This document shows, one piece after another, positions 8,411-16,280 of a stretch of 39,538 bases of DNA. The DNA is from CAYMUR01 sp964393615 (GTDB taxonomy: Bacteria; Planctomycetota; Planctomycetia; Pirellulales; Pirellulaceae). Each line of letters opens with the position of its first letter. The first letter of the stretch is position 1. Made by a program: the position numbers and the translations under genes. The stretch covers positions 1 to 39,538 of the forward strand of contig CAYMUR010000046.1 of the NCBI GenBank assembly GCA_964393615.1. The letters are read 5' to 3'. The notes beneath the pieces are model-generated. The model had not been told where the DNA came from, did no database searches, and saw only the letters and a list, made by a program, of their open reading frames with translations.

Positions 8411-9460
8411 ATGTCTCAATTCCTTGTCATCCTGAGCGACGATCAGCGTGCAGGTCGTGGTGTCCGTGGGATGACGTTGTACTGGTTTTTGAAGACGTTT
8501 CACGGCCGTTCCGCGGTCCAGGTGGCTACTCCCGCTGAGTTGTTGCCACGTCGCAAAATATCGGCTGACTATGTTTTCATTGGGTTGCCAACAACGGTTA
8601 CTCGGCGCCAGATGGCCGGCCTTCGATTTCGTCAGCTCGTGTTGTTCGACTATCACGACTATCCATTGCCAGTCTGGGGCCAGTCAGACCAAGCCTTCTT
8701 GCGATCTCTGACAGATCATTACTGGAAGCCTTGGGTAGAGCATGATTGGCCGAGTCATTTTCAATGGGGATGTTTGCCCATACGTCGCAATCCGAAAATG
8801 AAGGCTTATCTTCGTTGGCAACGCATGACTGGCCGAGGTGTTTCGACAGGTGCCAAGCGATTTGACATAGGTTTCCTGGGTGGGCCGCACGGCCTGCGTT
8901 GCGGTGGGGAAGGCTCTACCGACAGCTACAACCAACGTGTGGAGTGGTTACTAGAACTGAACCATGAATTACCGCAGGTCACTTTTTGGGGTGGATTGAC
9001 GATTCCACCCCACTTGCGCGGTTGGCAACAGCAGCACCAAGATATATCAACGATAGAGTACTCCGAAGAGCGAATCAATTTTTTCCGTTATTTTCGATCG
9101 CTGTGTCAGTCAAGAGTTGCCTTGGCACCGGCGGGAAATGCTCGCTGGTCGTATCGTCAATATGAAGCAATCTATGCTCGCGCTGCTGTCGTGTCGACCG
9201 ACTTTACGCGGGCTAACATGCTAATACCGTTTCCAACAGAGTCGGTATTCATGGTCCCCGATCGACAGCCGGTCACTCCTTATGTTTGTCGAGCATTGGA
9301 ACTACAACGTAATTTTCCAGACAAGGTCGAAGAGTCAGTCCGTTTTTTGGAACGTTATCTGCACGATGGATCCTATTCGCGTCGCAAGCCATTACCCATG
9401 GATCGTCTGCTGCAGCAGCTAAATAGTGCGACCAGTGTTGCTACGCTAGACGTCGCTTGA
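8411..9460 (+). CDS. Probable glycosyltransferase, exostosin-like C-terminal half
   Basis: A soluble 349-residue protein without signal peptide. The N-terminal half is loosely Rossmann-like (ADYVFIGLPTTVTRRQ, then LVLFDYHDYPLP). The middle has a basic stretch and FDIGFLGGPHG. The C-terminal part, about residues 235-275, reads LCQSRVALAPAGNARWSYRQYEA followed by IYARAAVVSTDF. This resembles the acceptor/donor region of exostosin-type (GT47) and related GT-B enzymes, where a conserved arginine and a glutamate after a small-residue loop contact the nucleotide sugar. On that basis a cytoplasmic sugar transferase acting on envelope polysaccharide is plausible. There is no second pathway gene beside it. 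The start ATG lacks a visible ribosome site. Family assignment is tentative. Confidence 0.6.
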   Translation: MSQFLVILSDDQRAGRGVRGMTLYWFLKTFHGRSAVQVATPAELLPRRKISADYVFIGLPTTVTRRQMAGLRFRQLVLFDYHDYPLPVWGQSDQAFLRSLTDHYWKPWVEHDWPSHFQWGCLPIRRNPKMKAYLRWQRMTGRGVSTGAKRFDIGFLGGPHGLRCGGEGSTDSYNQRVEWLLELNHELPQVTFWGGLTIPPHLRGWQQQHQDISTIEYSEERINFFRYFRSLCQSRVALAPAGNARWSYRQYEAIYARAAVVSTDFTRANMLIPFPTESVFMVPDRQPVTPYVCRALELQRNFPDKVEESVRFLERYLHDGSYSRRKPLPMDRLLQQLNSATSVATLDVA

Positions 9461-9462
9461 AT

Positions 9463-9497
9463 GGGTGCCTGCCCCGCTGGCAGGGGGTCAGGCAACC
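9463..9497 (+). terminator. GC-rich hairpin after the glycosyltransferase gene
   Basis: TGCCTG (9466-9471) pairs with CAGGCA (9489-9494) and the next four C pair with four G after a 2-base bulge; outer GG/CC extends it. It begins 3 bases after the stop at 9460. There is only a short T run (ggtttt) after it, so it may be a weak terminator or a solitary REP-like palindrome. Confidence 0.5.
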
Positions 9498-9654
9498 GGT
9501 TTTGATCCTCCAGATCTCCAGTCGTGTCTAAAGTCCGCTTTGAGCTTGGTCCGAATAATCTTTAAGACTCGCCTGGGGACGAAGCGGAGGGCCTGCTAGC
9601 TATGCTGGGCATCGGGACAGCCCCCGAGATTTTGTCCCCGCCGCCAGCGTGGAA

Positions 9655-9690
9655 GAAACAAGAATGGTGAATGAAACAAGAATGATAGTT
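9655..9690. repeat. 18-base imperfect tandem duplication
   Basis: The 12-mer gaaacaagaatg occurs at 9655-9666 and 9673-9684, giving an 18-base period just upstream of the lipoprotein gene. Confidence 0.75.
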
Positions 9691-9702
9691 CAGGACTGAA
9701 CC

Positions 9703-10206
9703 ATGTACGGAATTTATTGCCGAACGATTGGCCTTTTTTCTTTGTTAATCCTAGTTGGCTGTGGCGTGACGGACCCGGAGGTGTTGTCGCTTCGAGAAAA
9801 ATTTTTGCTCGATACGGAACCACAAGGTGCTACGGGGATCCTTGATCTGCAGGAAAATCTTGATGGGAAACCGGCTGCGGTGGTTGTAGTTGGACAGATC
9901 GGAGGCCTCGTTGATCCCTGGTCGCCGGGTCAGACATCGTTTGTGATTGCGGATCCAATCATCACAGTGGATGGAGAGGGACACTCTGAATCATGTGACT
10001 GTCCGTTTTGCAATAAAACAAGTGAGGAAACCGAAGGTTTGGCGTTGATTCAATTTTTGGATCAAGAGGGAAACATCCTTATGCACGATGCACGCAAACT
10101 ATTTGGAGTTGCAAAAGACCAGATGGTGGTTGTCCAAGGTGATGCTGAAATGACGAACTTGGGGCATGTTGTCGTTGCGGCGCGTGGATTATATGTTCGC
10201 CGTTAA
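9703..10206 (+). CDS. Predicted lipoprotein with CxCxxC motif
   Basis: A 167-residue predicted lipoprotein. Residues 8-20 form a hydrophobic signal ending in the lipobox LVGC, with lipidated Cys20. The mature part is beta-rich (GKPAAVVVVGQIGG, then TSFVIADP) and ends with a strand-like DQMVVVQGDAEM and LGHVVVAARGLYVRR, which could be an OB-like barrel. A polar loop holds CDCPFC with Cys98, Cys100 and Cys103, suitable for binding a metal or forming a redox pair. It lies 41 bases upstream of a secreted HMA-domain protein in the same direction, so a shared periplasmic metal-related task is plausible but unproven. Lipoprotein status is well supported; the function is unknown. Confidence 0.8.
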   Translation: MYGIYCRTIGLFSLLILVGCGVTDPEVLSLREKFLLDTEPQGATGILDLQENLDGKPAAVVVVGQIGGLVDPWSPGQTSFVIADPIITVDGEGHSESCDCPFCNKTSEETEGLALIQFLDQEGNILMHDARKLFGVAKDQMVVVQGDAEMTNLGHVVVAARGLYVRR

Positions 10207-10247
10207 GGATAGGGTACTACCTGCTAGACAAATCCAAGGAGGGTTGG

Positions 10248-10592
10248 ATGTATCAACCAATACGCTTGATGGTTGCCGCGTTGACTGTCGTAAGTTTACT
10301 ATCAGCTCCAGAATGCATGTTGGCTGCCAAGTTGAGAGGTCGGATGGTAGCCGTCTATGTCGACGATATGCATTGCAAGGCATGCGCTAAAAAAATCGCT
10401 CGCAAACTGTATACCGTACCGGGAGTGGTCGCTGTACGCGCAAACGTCAAGAAGAACTTTGCATTGATCACACCCCAAAATGGAAAAGATCCATCACCAC
10501 GCGCAATTTGGGAAGCGGTTGAAGCGACGAAATTTAAACCGGTCAAGTTGGTGACTCCTCGCGGGACCTTTAAGACGAAACCCAAGTCGTAA
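10248..10592 (+). CDS. Secreted heavy-metal-associated (HMA) domain protein
   Basis: A 114-residue protein made of an N-terminal signal peptide (about residues 1-26, hydrophobic core MVAALTVVSLLSAP) and one HMA domain. The metal-binding loop is MHCKAC, with Cys43 and Cys46 matching the MxCxxC pattern of copper chaperones and MerP. The order beta-alpha-beta-beta-alpha-beta is readable from VAVYVDDMHC through FALITPQNG to the C-terminus. The tail is basic (RGTFKTKPKS). Translation should be strong, since AAGGAGG (10236-10242) stands 5 bases before the ATG. The lipoprotein with a CxCxxC motif lies upstream in the same direction, and an intrinsic terminator follows. Export makes a periplasmic Cu(I) or Hg(II) binder more likely than a cytoplasmic chaperone; the metal is not identifiable. 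Confidence 0.85.
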   Translation: MYQPIRLMVAALTVVSLLSAPECMLAAKLRGRMVAVYVDDMHCKACAKKIARKLYTVPGVVAVRANVKKNFALITPQNGKDPSPRAIWEAVEATKFKPVKLVTPRGTFKTKPKS

Positions 10593-10598
10593 GTTGGT

Positions 10599-10674
10599 CA
10601 CAGCAAGGCCCTGGGGATGCGTCGTCAGTTGATTTGTCCTGGTGCTTGGACAGGACCTTGCTGTGTTTTGTTTT
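10599..10674 (+). terminator. Intrinsic terminator after the HMA gene
   Basis: CACAGCAAGG (10599-10608) pairs perfectly with CCTTGCTGTG (10656-10665), with an inner hairpin TGTCC/GGACA in the loop, followed at once by ttttgtttt (10666-10674). It starts 6 bases after the stop and serves the plus-strand genes; the opposing symporter gene ends at 10762. Confidence 0.75.
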
Positions 10675-10761
10675 CCAAAACCGGCATTCGAACCGCAACT
10701 CGAGGCAATGCCAGTTCAAGCAGATTCCGTGAGTTTCAAAACGGCTAAAATGTTGAAATAG

Positions 10762-12126
10762 CTAGTCTTCTGCCGGTTCCAGTGTCTTTTCGACAACGGC
10801 GGCTCCCATTGCATCACCGAGCACATTGACAGCAGTACGAAATCGATCAAGTAGCCAATCCACCGAGAGAATCAAGCCGATGTGTTCTAACGGCAAACCG
10901 ACTGCGCTGAGCACAATAAGCATGGTAACCAGGCCAGCTTCCGGAATTCCAGCGGCACCAATAGCGGCCAATGTCGCCGTAATGGCTACGACAAACTGTT
11001 CTCCCATGCCAAGATCCTGGCCGATAGATTGGGCAATAAAGATGGCGGCGGCTGCTTCGTAAAGCGCGGTGCCGTCCATGTTGATCGTTGCGCCGAGTGG
11101 CAATACGAACTCGACCGATTTTTCTGAAACTTTGGCGTTCTTGGTGGCGCACTCCATGGTAATGGGTAGGGTGGCCGAAGAACTGGCAGTCGAAAATGCC
11201 GTGAGTAAAGCCTGGGACATTTGATAAAGGAAAATGTATGGATTACGCCGTGTCACAAAATACAAAATGAATGGCAAAGTAATCAGTGCATGAATGGCCA
11301 GGCCAAGCAGCACGGTTACCATGTACCAGCCCATTTGTAATAAATGGTCATCCAATTTACCTTCGGCGTTGGCGTGTCCGAACCGGGCCGTGACAAGACA
11401 GAATATACCTAGCGGTGCGATTTTCATGAGTAACATCACGAACGACATCAAGGCGTCATTGATTTGGCGCACCAAGTCGGTTAGCCCTGTGACCCGCGGA
11501 CCCATCGTAGTCAGCATGCCTGCGAAAATAATACTGAAAAAGATCAGCGGCAAAAGATCACCACGTGTCGCGGCTTGAATGAGGTTGTCTGTAAACAACA
11601 TCAAGACCAGATTTTTCAGGACAGTCACCACGTTTGGTTTTTGTTCAGGCGACAAGTTCTCGAAGACCTTGTGGATGTCTTCTGACGGAACGTTCACAGC
11701 CTCTGACAAATGTTGGCTGAGCTTTTGCTTGAGCTCTTCCTGTTCCATCCCAGCATTTTCAGGCAGTGCTTCTAACGCCTGTTGCGACCGTTGGTCGACA
11801 CCAGGCCGAATCGTATTGACGACAATCAGGCCCACGATCACCGCCAACAGCGTTGTGGCCAAATAATAACCCACTGCGGCGCTGCCAGGTTTGCCAAGTT
11901 TTCGAATGTCCCCCATTCCCAAGATGCCGGACATTACAGAAGTCACCACCAACGGTACGACAAGCATTTTGAGAAGTCGTAGAAAAATCTCTCCGCCAAT
12001 ATCAAATTGGATGGCGAAATTTGGCCACAAAAAGGCAAAACCAATCGCGGCGAAGATCGACACGAGAATATAGCCTGTCAGGCGGCTTGTGCTTTGCAGG
12101 GGCGGCTGGTTGGTAGATTGTGACAT
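10762..12126 (-). CDS. Dicarboxylate/amino acid:cation (Na+ or H+) symporter, DAACS family
   Basis: A 454-residue inner-membrane transporter of the DAACS family (GltP/GltT/DctA type), which takes up glutamate, aspartate or C4-dicarboxylates with cations. Diagnostic segments are the serine-rich SSSATLPITMECA (re-entrant loop HP1), PLGATINMDGTALYEA with the NMDG cation site (TM7), and IPEAGLVTMLIVLSAVGLP (HP2/TM8). It has about eight membrane helices plus a long charged loop around residues 110-170. The frame is open 20 codons further upstream, but the ATG at 12124-12126 is preferred. On the minus strand it is preceded by AGAAGGA and gives the usual short polar N-terminus MSQSTNQPPLQ. Substrate and coupling ion cannot be told from the sequence. 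Confidence 0.93.
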   Translation of the reverse strand: MSQSTNQPPLQSTSRLTGYILVSIFAAIGFAFLWPNFAIQFDIGGEIFLRLLKMLVVPLVVTSVMSGILGMGDIRKLGKPGSAAVGYYLATTLLAVIVGLIVVNTIRPGVDQRSQQALEALPENAGMEQEELKQKLSQHLSEAVNVPSEDIHKVFENLSPEQKPNVVTVLKNLVLMLFTDNLIQAATRGDLLPLIFFSIIFAGMLTTMGPRVTGLTDLVRQINDALMSFVMLLMKIAPLGIFCLVTARFGHANAEGKLDDHLLQMGWYMVTVLLGLAIHALITLPFILYFVTRRNPYIFLYQMSQALLTAFSTASSSATLPITMECATKNAKVSEKSVEFVLPLGATINMDGTALYEAAAAIFIAQSIGQDLGMGEQFVVAITATLAAIGAAGIPEAGLVTMLIVLSAVGLPLEHIGLILSVDWLLDRFRTAVNVLGDAMGAAVVEKTLEPAED

Positions 12127-12322
12127 GTTCCTTCTTTCCAGACTCGACGCGGAACCATGTAGGTCTGTTAACGAAATACCCAACACAGATGGCGAATAGA
12201 ATACCCATTACGTGGTCCATAGGCCAAGCGTATAGGTTGGGCCTTTATTTTTACCGAGGCGCTTACACAGATGTTATGGCCTCCTAGTTTGCCATCTTGC
12301 AGAAAAAGATGACGTCGTTTAT

Positions 12323-13159
12323 TTAAACTCCGACGCTTTGGGTGCGGGTTACTGGCCGGACAGACTGACGTGCGGGCTGCTCCGTAATCTCACGGGCCAA
12401 TTCACGGTAGTCCTGCGCACCGTTGGAATGCGGCGCATATCCTAGGATGGACTTCCCAAAACTAGGCGCTTCAGCCAGGCGTATATTGCGACGGATTCGT
12501 GTCTGAAATGTTTGGGTTTTTGACCAGGGACTCGTTGACTTGTGTTGCTGGGAAAAAAAGTCGCCCACGTCCCGACTTACCTCGTTTGCCAGCCGGGTTC
12601 CTGACTCGAACATGCAGAACACAACACCACTTAGCTGTAAGCTGGGATTGATGCGGCGTCCAACCAACTCGATCGTACCCAGTAGTTTGCTTAATCCATG
12701 CAGGGCAAGGAAGTGTGGTTGAAGGGGCAGAAACACTTCATCCACTGCGGACAATGCGTTCAGCGTGAGCAAGCCAAGGGAAGGAGGACAGTCAATCAAA
12801 AGATAGTCAAATTCTTGTGGGTCCTCTGCCAGGGCGTCCCGCAGAATGACTTCCCTGCCTACTTCATCTGCCAATTCGACTTCGGCTGCTGCTAAATCGA
12901 GGTGGGATGGGATGACCCACAGGTTTTCCGAGACTTGGTGGCGGACTTCGCTCAAACGTGTATCACCGGTTAACACGTGGTAGATGGTTCCTTCACCATC
13001 TTCGGGAGCGAGGCCCAGATGAAGTGTTGCGTGGGCCTGTGGGTCAAAGTCGAGCAGACAGACCCGTTGGTCCATTTCAGCCAGCGCGGCACTCAAGTTG
13101 ACCGCTGTGGTCGTCTTGCCCACGCCACCTTTCTGGTTAATGATCGCGATAGCCCGCAT
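12323..13159 (-). CDS. ParA/Soj-family ATPase without a ParB partner
   Basis: A 278-residue ParA-type P-loop ATPase of the MinD/ParA superfamily that positions DNA or protein cargo. The deviant Walker A box KGGVGKTT is at residues 10-17 with Lys10 as signature lysine. The Walker A' region reads VCLLDFDPQAHA, and Walker B is YLLIDCPPSLG. The C-terminal part (RRNIRLAEAPSFGKSILGY) is the usual ParA ending. Start at ATG 13157-13159 is preferred over GTG and TTG codons just upstream because AAGGAG (13170-13175 on the minus strand) is 10 bases away. No parB or parS-like cluster is seen nearby; next downstream on the same strand is the symporter, 196 bases away. It may be the chromosomal ParA with a distant ParB, or an orphan acting on other cargo. 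Confidence 0.93.
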   Translation of the reverse strand: MRAIAIINQKGGVGKTTTAVNLSAALAEMDQRVCLLDFDPQAHATLHLGLAPEDGEGTIYHVLTGDTRLSEVRHQVSENLWVIPSHLDLAAAEVELADEVGREVILRDALAEDPQEFDYLLIDCPPSLGLLTLNALSAVDEVFLPLQPHFLALHGLSKLLGTIELVGRRINPSLQLSGVVFCMFESGTRLANEVSRDVGDFFSQQHKSTSPWSKTQTFQTRIRRNIRLAEAPSFGKSILGYAPHSNGAQDYRELAREITEQPARQSVRPVTRTQSVGV

Positions 13160-13318
13160 CGTCACCAAACTCCTTGTCCAGACAAAAATGGGGATGGGAT
13201 TATACTTTCCTGGGCCGAAATGAGCCTAGACCGAATTGGCCTCTCTGTCGGTTGAATATGCCTGCAAATTTGTGATTTTCGACAAAAAAAACATTTTGAC
13301 GCTTGGATTGAGGCTTGG

Positions 13319-13412
13319 TACGTGACTCGTTTTGTGTCAAAACGATATGACTCAAAAGAGAATGGAATGAATGGTTTGCCAGCAAATGGAGGTTTGCTGG
13401 CAAGTTTTTTTT
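13319..13412 (+). ncRNA. Candidate small RNA or attenuated leader ending at an intrinsic terminator
   Basis: A plus-strand RNA of about 90 bases would start with the hairpin CGTTTTG tgt CAAAACG (13328-13344) and end with the terminator hairpin at 13376-13403 plus its U run. Nothing upstream on the plus strand needs a terminator there because parA points away. Either a small RNA ends here, or the rhomboid gene has a long leader with premature termination. The promoter is weak, so this is a hypothesis. Confidence 0.35.
13376..13412 (+). terminator. Perfect intrinsic terminator not attached to any known gene
   Basis: TTGCCAGCAAA (13376-13386), loop tggagg, TTTGCTGGCAA (13393-13403), then g and eight T (13405-13412). 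An 11-bp perfect stem with a T8 tract is a textbook rho-independent terminator on the plus strand. It stands 87 bases before the rhomboid start and downstream of no plus-strand gene nearer than the one ending at 10592. Confidence 0.85.
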
Positions 13413-13498
13413 CTGAGGTCGTGAGACTTGGACCAGATTGGCTGCGGGGTTTTTCAGCTGTTCTTGGTGAAGTAGTCCAATTACGTTAAAAAAGTGCC

Positions 13499-14404
13499 AT
13501 GCGCCAAATTGGAACGTTCGAAAAAGAAAAAACTGCCCATCACTTTGTGGATTTACTGATCACTCTTGGTATCGGGGCGCATTCTGAGCGCGAGCAAGAT
13601 GGATGGAGCATTTGGGTACGGGACGAGGATCGTCTCGAACAGGCGAGGACCGAGTTCGTTGATTTTCGCCGTAACCCGGAAGATCCTCGCTATGCGGAGG
13701 TGCCCCGACAGGCGCAGGCAATCCGCGACGCGAATGTGCGGCATCACCAACAGGTGCGGCGCAATACGATTGAAATACGGGGCCACTGGAAAGTGGGTCC
13801 AGGGGCAGGACGCCGGTGCCCCACGGTGTGGTTAATGATCGGTATTTCGATCGTCGTCTTTTTATTGACTGGAGGATTTAATTCGGATAACGAAACGTAT
13901 CGGTTGCTACAGTTTTCCGATCCCAAACCGGTGCCCGTGGCGCCTCAGTTGGCCATAGAAGGTCCTTGGAAGGATATTCGACGTGGCCAGGTGTGGCGGT
14001 TGGTGACGCCGAATTTTGTACATGGCGATTTGTTGCATTTAGTGTTCAACATGATGTGGTTGCATTATCTTGGTGGTCAGTATGAGCATTTACGGGGAAG
14101 GTTTCGGTTTCTAAGATTCATACTGACTGCAGCCTTGGTGTCCGTTTTGGCGTTGACTTTTGTCGACCAAGCCGTAGGAGGTGGTATGTCAGGTGTGAAC
14201 TATGCCTTGTTCGGCTATATATGGATGCGTTGTCGATTTGCCCCCCAAGAAGGCTACCATATTACCACGTGGACAGTGGGGCTCATGGTGGTATGGTTCT
14301 TGTATTGTTTTAGCATGCCCGGTGTAGCGAACGGGGCGCACGCTTTCGGATTGGGATACGGCCTGATCCTGGGGATTCTTCCCGTGATGCTCAAGAAACG
14401 TTGA
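13499..14404 (+). CDS. Rhomboid-family intramembrane serine protease, GlpG-like
   Basis: A 301-residue rhomboid protease that cleaves transmembrane substrates within the membrane. The N-terminal ~60 residues (RQIGTFEKEKTAHHFVDLLI) resemble the small cytosolic domain of GlpG, followed by a charged linker to about residue 110. The membrane core has HLVFNMMWLHYLGG, the catalytic serine Ser231 in GGGMSGVNYALFGY, and catalytic His281 in NGAHAFGLGYG, which keeps the AHxxGxxxG helix-packing pattern. Both dyad residues are present, so an active enzyme is likely. The start ATG has no clear ribosome site. It is preceded by a terminator-containing leader region and ends convergent with the BshC-like gene 52 bases away. 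Confidence 0.9.
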   Translation: MRQIGTFEKEKTAHHFVDLLITLGIGAHSEREQDGWSIWVRDEDRLEQARTEFVDFRRNPEDPRYAEVPRQAQAIRDANVRHHQQVRRNTIEIRGHWKVGPGAGRRCPTVWLMIGISIVVFLLTGGFNSDNETYRLLQFSDPKPVPVAPQLAIEGPWKDIRRGQVWRLVTPNFVHGDLLHLVFNMMWLHYLGGQYEHLRGRFRFLRFILTAALVSVLALTFVDQAVGGGMSGVNYALFGYIWMRCRFAPQEGYHITTWTVGLMVVWFLYCFSMPGVANGAHAFGLGYGLILGILPVMLKKR

Positions 14405-14415
14405 TGGGTAGATGG

Positions 14416-14474
14416 TTTTGCCGTGTTCATGGCTCTAGTTGACACTCACCTAGACGTTAGCGGACACGGCAAAA
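14416..14474. repeat. 11-bp perfect inverted repeat between convergent genes
   Basis: TTTTGCCGTGT (14416-14426) is the exact reverse complement of ACACGGCAAAA (14464-14474), with 37 bases between. It straddles the convergent ends of the rhomboid gene (stop 14404) and the BshC-like gene, whose last codons lie in the right arm. It could fold in both transcripts as a bidirectional terminator, though no T tract follows the stem on either strand. Confidence 0.6.
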
Positions 14475-16076
14475 ATGTGATAAGTGCTGGGATAAAAAAT
14501 CTTCGGGAAACAAACAGAAGGAGTGTTCGCGTGAGGCTAGTACACGGTAGTTTTGCAATTGCGTTGTAAGCCTTGTGTGTTCTGTTTCCAGGAATTCACG
14601 TTTGCGTCTTGTCAGTGTTTGCAAGTGAGCATTGGCTCGTTCGATTGCCAAATGCCTTTCGCGACGGTTTTCAGCAGGCGATTCTCGTCCAATCCAGTCC
14701 TGTTTGTACTTTACCCACGTTGCAGCCTCGGTGAGTTCTTTGCTGGCTACTGACGACTGATCATCAGGCAGGAAATTTTCTGGGTGAAAACGTAATTCAC
14801 GTAATTGTAATTGAACGTGTTGCAGGTCGTTGCTGGAGATGTGGTTTTGTTTTATGGGAAGCATTGTGGTGGCCGAGACAGTCAAGAATGACGGTGGAGA
14901 AACGCCCCAAAACAATTGCATCAAGCGATCGGTGACTTGGTCATATTTTGCTCCGCCAATGCCATGAATAAACAAATCTCCTAGCAACAAGCGGGCAAAG
15001 AGCGTGGTCGTCAATGCTCGTGGACGGATCTTCCATCCTTGCTGCCGGAGTACCGACCAGCTTTCGACGGCCTTCTCGGCGCTACCGTCCAGGTGAAGTG
15101 GTAGACGCTGATGAAAATCGTCTCGATTGCTCAGTTCCAACTCGTTTGCATGCTGTCGAACAAACAATGGTCGCCTGGTGGGCTGTGAATTGTGCCAGAT
15201 CCAGAACGGTGACTCGTACCAATCGTGCTGGTTGCTTAAATCAGGCAAGGGTTGGGCCGAATTTCGTGTGTGATGTGCCAGGCGATATTCGGCGAGTGCC
15301 GTGTTGTAGGAATGGGCAAGGCGTGGAGCATGCCGTAACAAATGACTGGCAAACCACCAAAACGCGGTGGTATCGCAAATCCTGCTCAAAGGAAGTTCCA
15401 AATTAGTTAATCCGAATTGTCGCTCGATGCTGTGCCGAAAACGTGCCAGAGCTTCGCCCAAGTTGTTGGTTTCACGGAGGGCCGCACAAGCGATTGGCCA
15501 ACGATGTTTGACCATCGGTTCGGTTATCCAGGGACGAATCGCAGCGGTGACGTGTTCTCCAAAACGATCAAACGTTTCACGATCATTACACTGTCGTTGT
15601 TCGTAAGGAATGGGTGCCTGATCCGGATCGAGTGAAATACGCTTGGCTAAGACTTTGCCGGAGCTACCAGCAGGTACGAATATTCCAGCTTGGCGCACTG
15701 GATGACTGTCGATCAACAAGTTGATTGCTAGAGCGTGACATTCTGTTGACAGAGACGACAGGACAAAATTCTTGAGCCATACACCGGGATGAAAAAGTTC
15801 CGGTTGATGGCCTGTCAAGAATAATGCCGTTGGCGTGGTGGGTAAATCAACGTTGTGATAAGTGCGCGTGTAGGCAGCAGCAAGCTGTATCAGTTCCTCG
15901 CGTGCCATGCGTTGCAGGTGTGGTAGAGATTTTCCCTGCAGCATACCGAAGTCATGGTGAAATGTTGCCTGATTGTCACGTAACAGGTCGCTGGCACGGG
16001 CCAGTGGGGGCTCAATCAAAGCCGTGCCGTGTTCGGTGGGGGCTCGTAAGCGGCGATAGGAAATGGCGGAACTCAT
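14457..16076 (-). CDS. Uncharacterised protein, distantly BshC-like
   Basis: A 539-residue cytoplasmic protein without signal or membrane segments. Two features recall BshC, the putative cysteine-adding enzyme of bacillithiol synthesis. They are a TGHQPELFHPGVWLKNF segment near residue 90, comparable to the TGQQPGLFxGPLY motif of BshC, and a later LFIHGIGGAKYDQVTDRLM segment near residue 375 with the same relative position as the conserved GGP region. The C-terminal ~110 residues are charged and helical (coiled-coil-like, RRERHLAIERANAHLQTLTR). No bshA or bshB is nearby. The frame stays open to a GTG at 16136, but the ATG at 16074-16076 gives a compact start MSSAISYRRLRAPTE. The family assignment is a weak guess; a planctomycete family of unknown role is equally possible. 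Confidence 0.6.
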   Translation of the reverse strand: MSSAISYRRLRAPTEHGTALIEPPLARASDLLRDNQATFHHDFGMLQGKSLPHLQRMAREELIQLAAAYTRTYHNVDLPTTPTALFLTGHQPELFHPGVWLKNFVLSSLSTECHALAINLLIDSHPVRQAGIFVPAGSSGKVLAKRISLDPDQAPIPYEQRQCNDRETFDRFGEHVTAAIRPWITEPMVKHRWPIACAALRETNNLGEALARFRHSIERQFGLTNLELPLSRICDTTAFWWFASHLLRHAPRLAHSYNTALAEYRLAHHTRNSAQPLPDLSNQHDWYESPFWIWHNSQPTRRPLFVRQHANELELSNRDDFHQRLPLHLDGSAEKAVESWSVLRQQGWKIRPRALTTTLFARLLLGDLFIHGIGGAKYDQVTDRLMQLFWGVSPPSFLTVSATTMLPIKQNHISSNDLQHVQLQLRELRFHPENFLPDDQSSVASKELTEAATWVKYKQDWIGRESPAENRRERHLAIERANAHLQTLTRRKREFLETEHTRLTTQLQNYRVLASREHSFCLFPEDFLSQHLSHFCRVR

Positions 16077-16280
16077 GGATCCAAGAACCTCGCCAGGGTC
16101 GTCGACGATGGGGCCGAGCGTAATGATGGAAAACACCGGTCAGTGTGTGCGAGGAACCTGACCGACCAGTGTCTGTAATAACGAATAACAGAAGGGTTGT
16201 GTACCTGGTATGAAAAGTAGAACCAGACTGGACATGTTTCAAAAAGTCCGAAGCGGAACATGCTGCCAGGGGGATTGGTG

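Larger units (their letters stand above)
13160..13498. other. Divergent intergenic region between parA and the rhomboid gene
   Basis: About 340 bases between divergent genes. It contains a perfect small hairpin (13328-13344) and a strong intrinsic terminator (13376-13412), both upstream of the rhomboid start at 13499. A TTGACG (13296-13301) with a 17-base spacer to TACGTG (13319-13324) is a poor but possible plus-strand promoter. No protein gene is supported. Confidence 0.6.

Noticed and set aside
13296..13324. Firm promoter call for the candidate small RNA
   Set aside because: The -10 TACGTG matches poorly, so it is mentioned only as a possibility.
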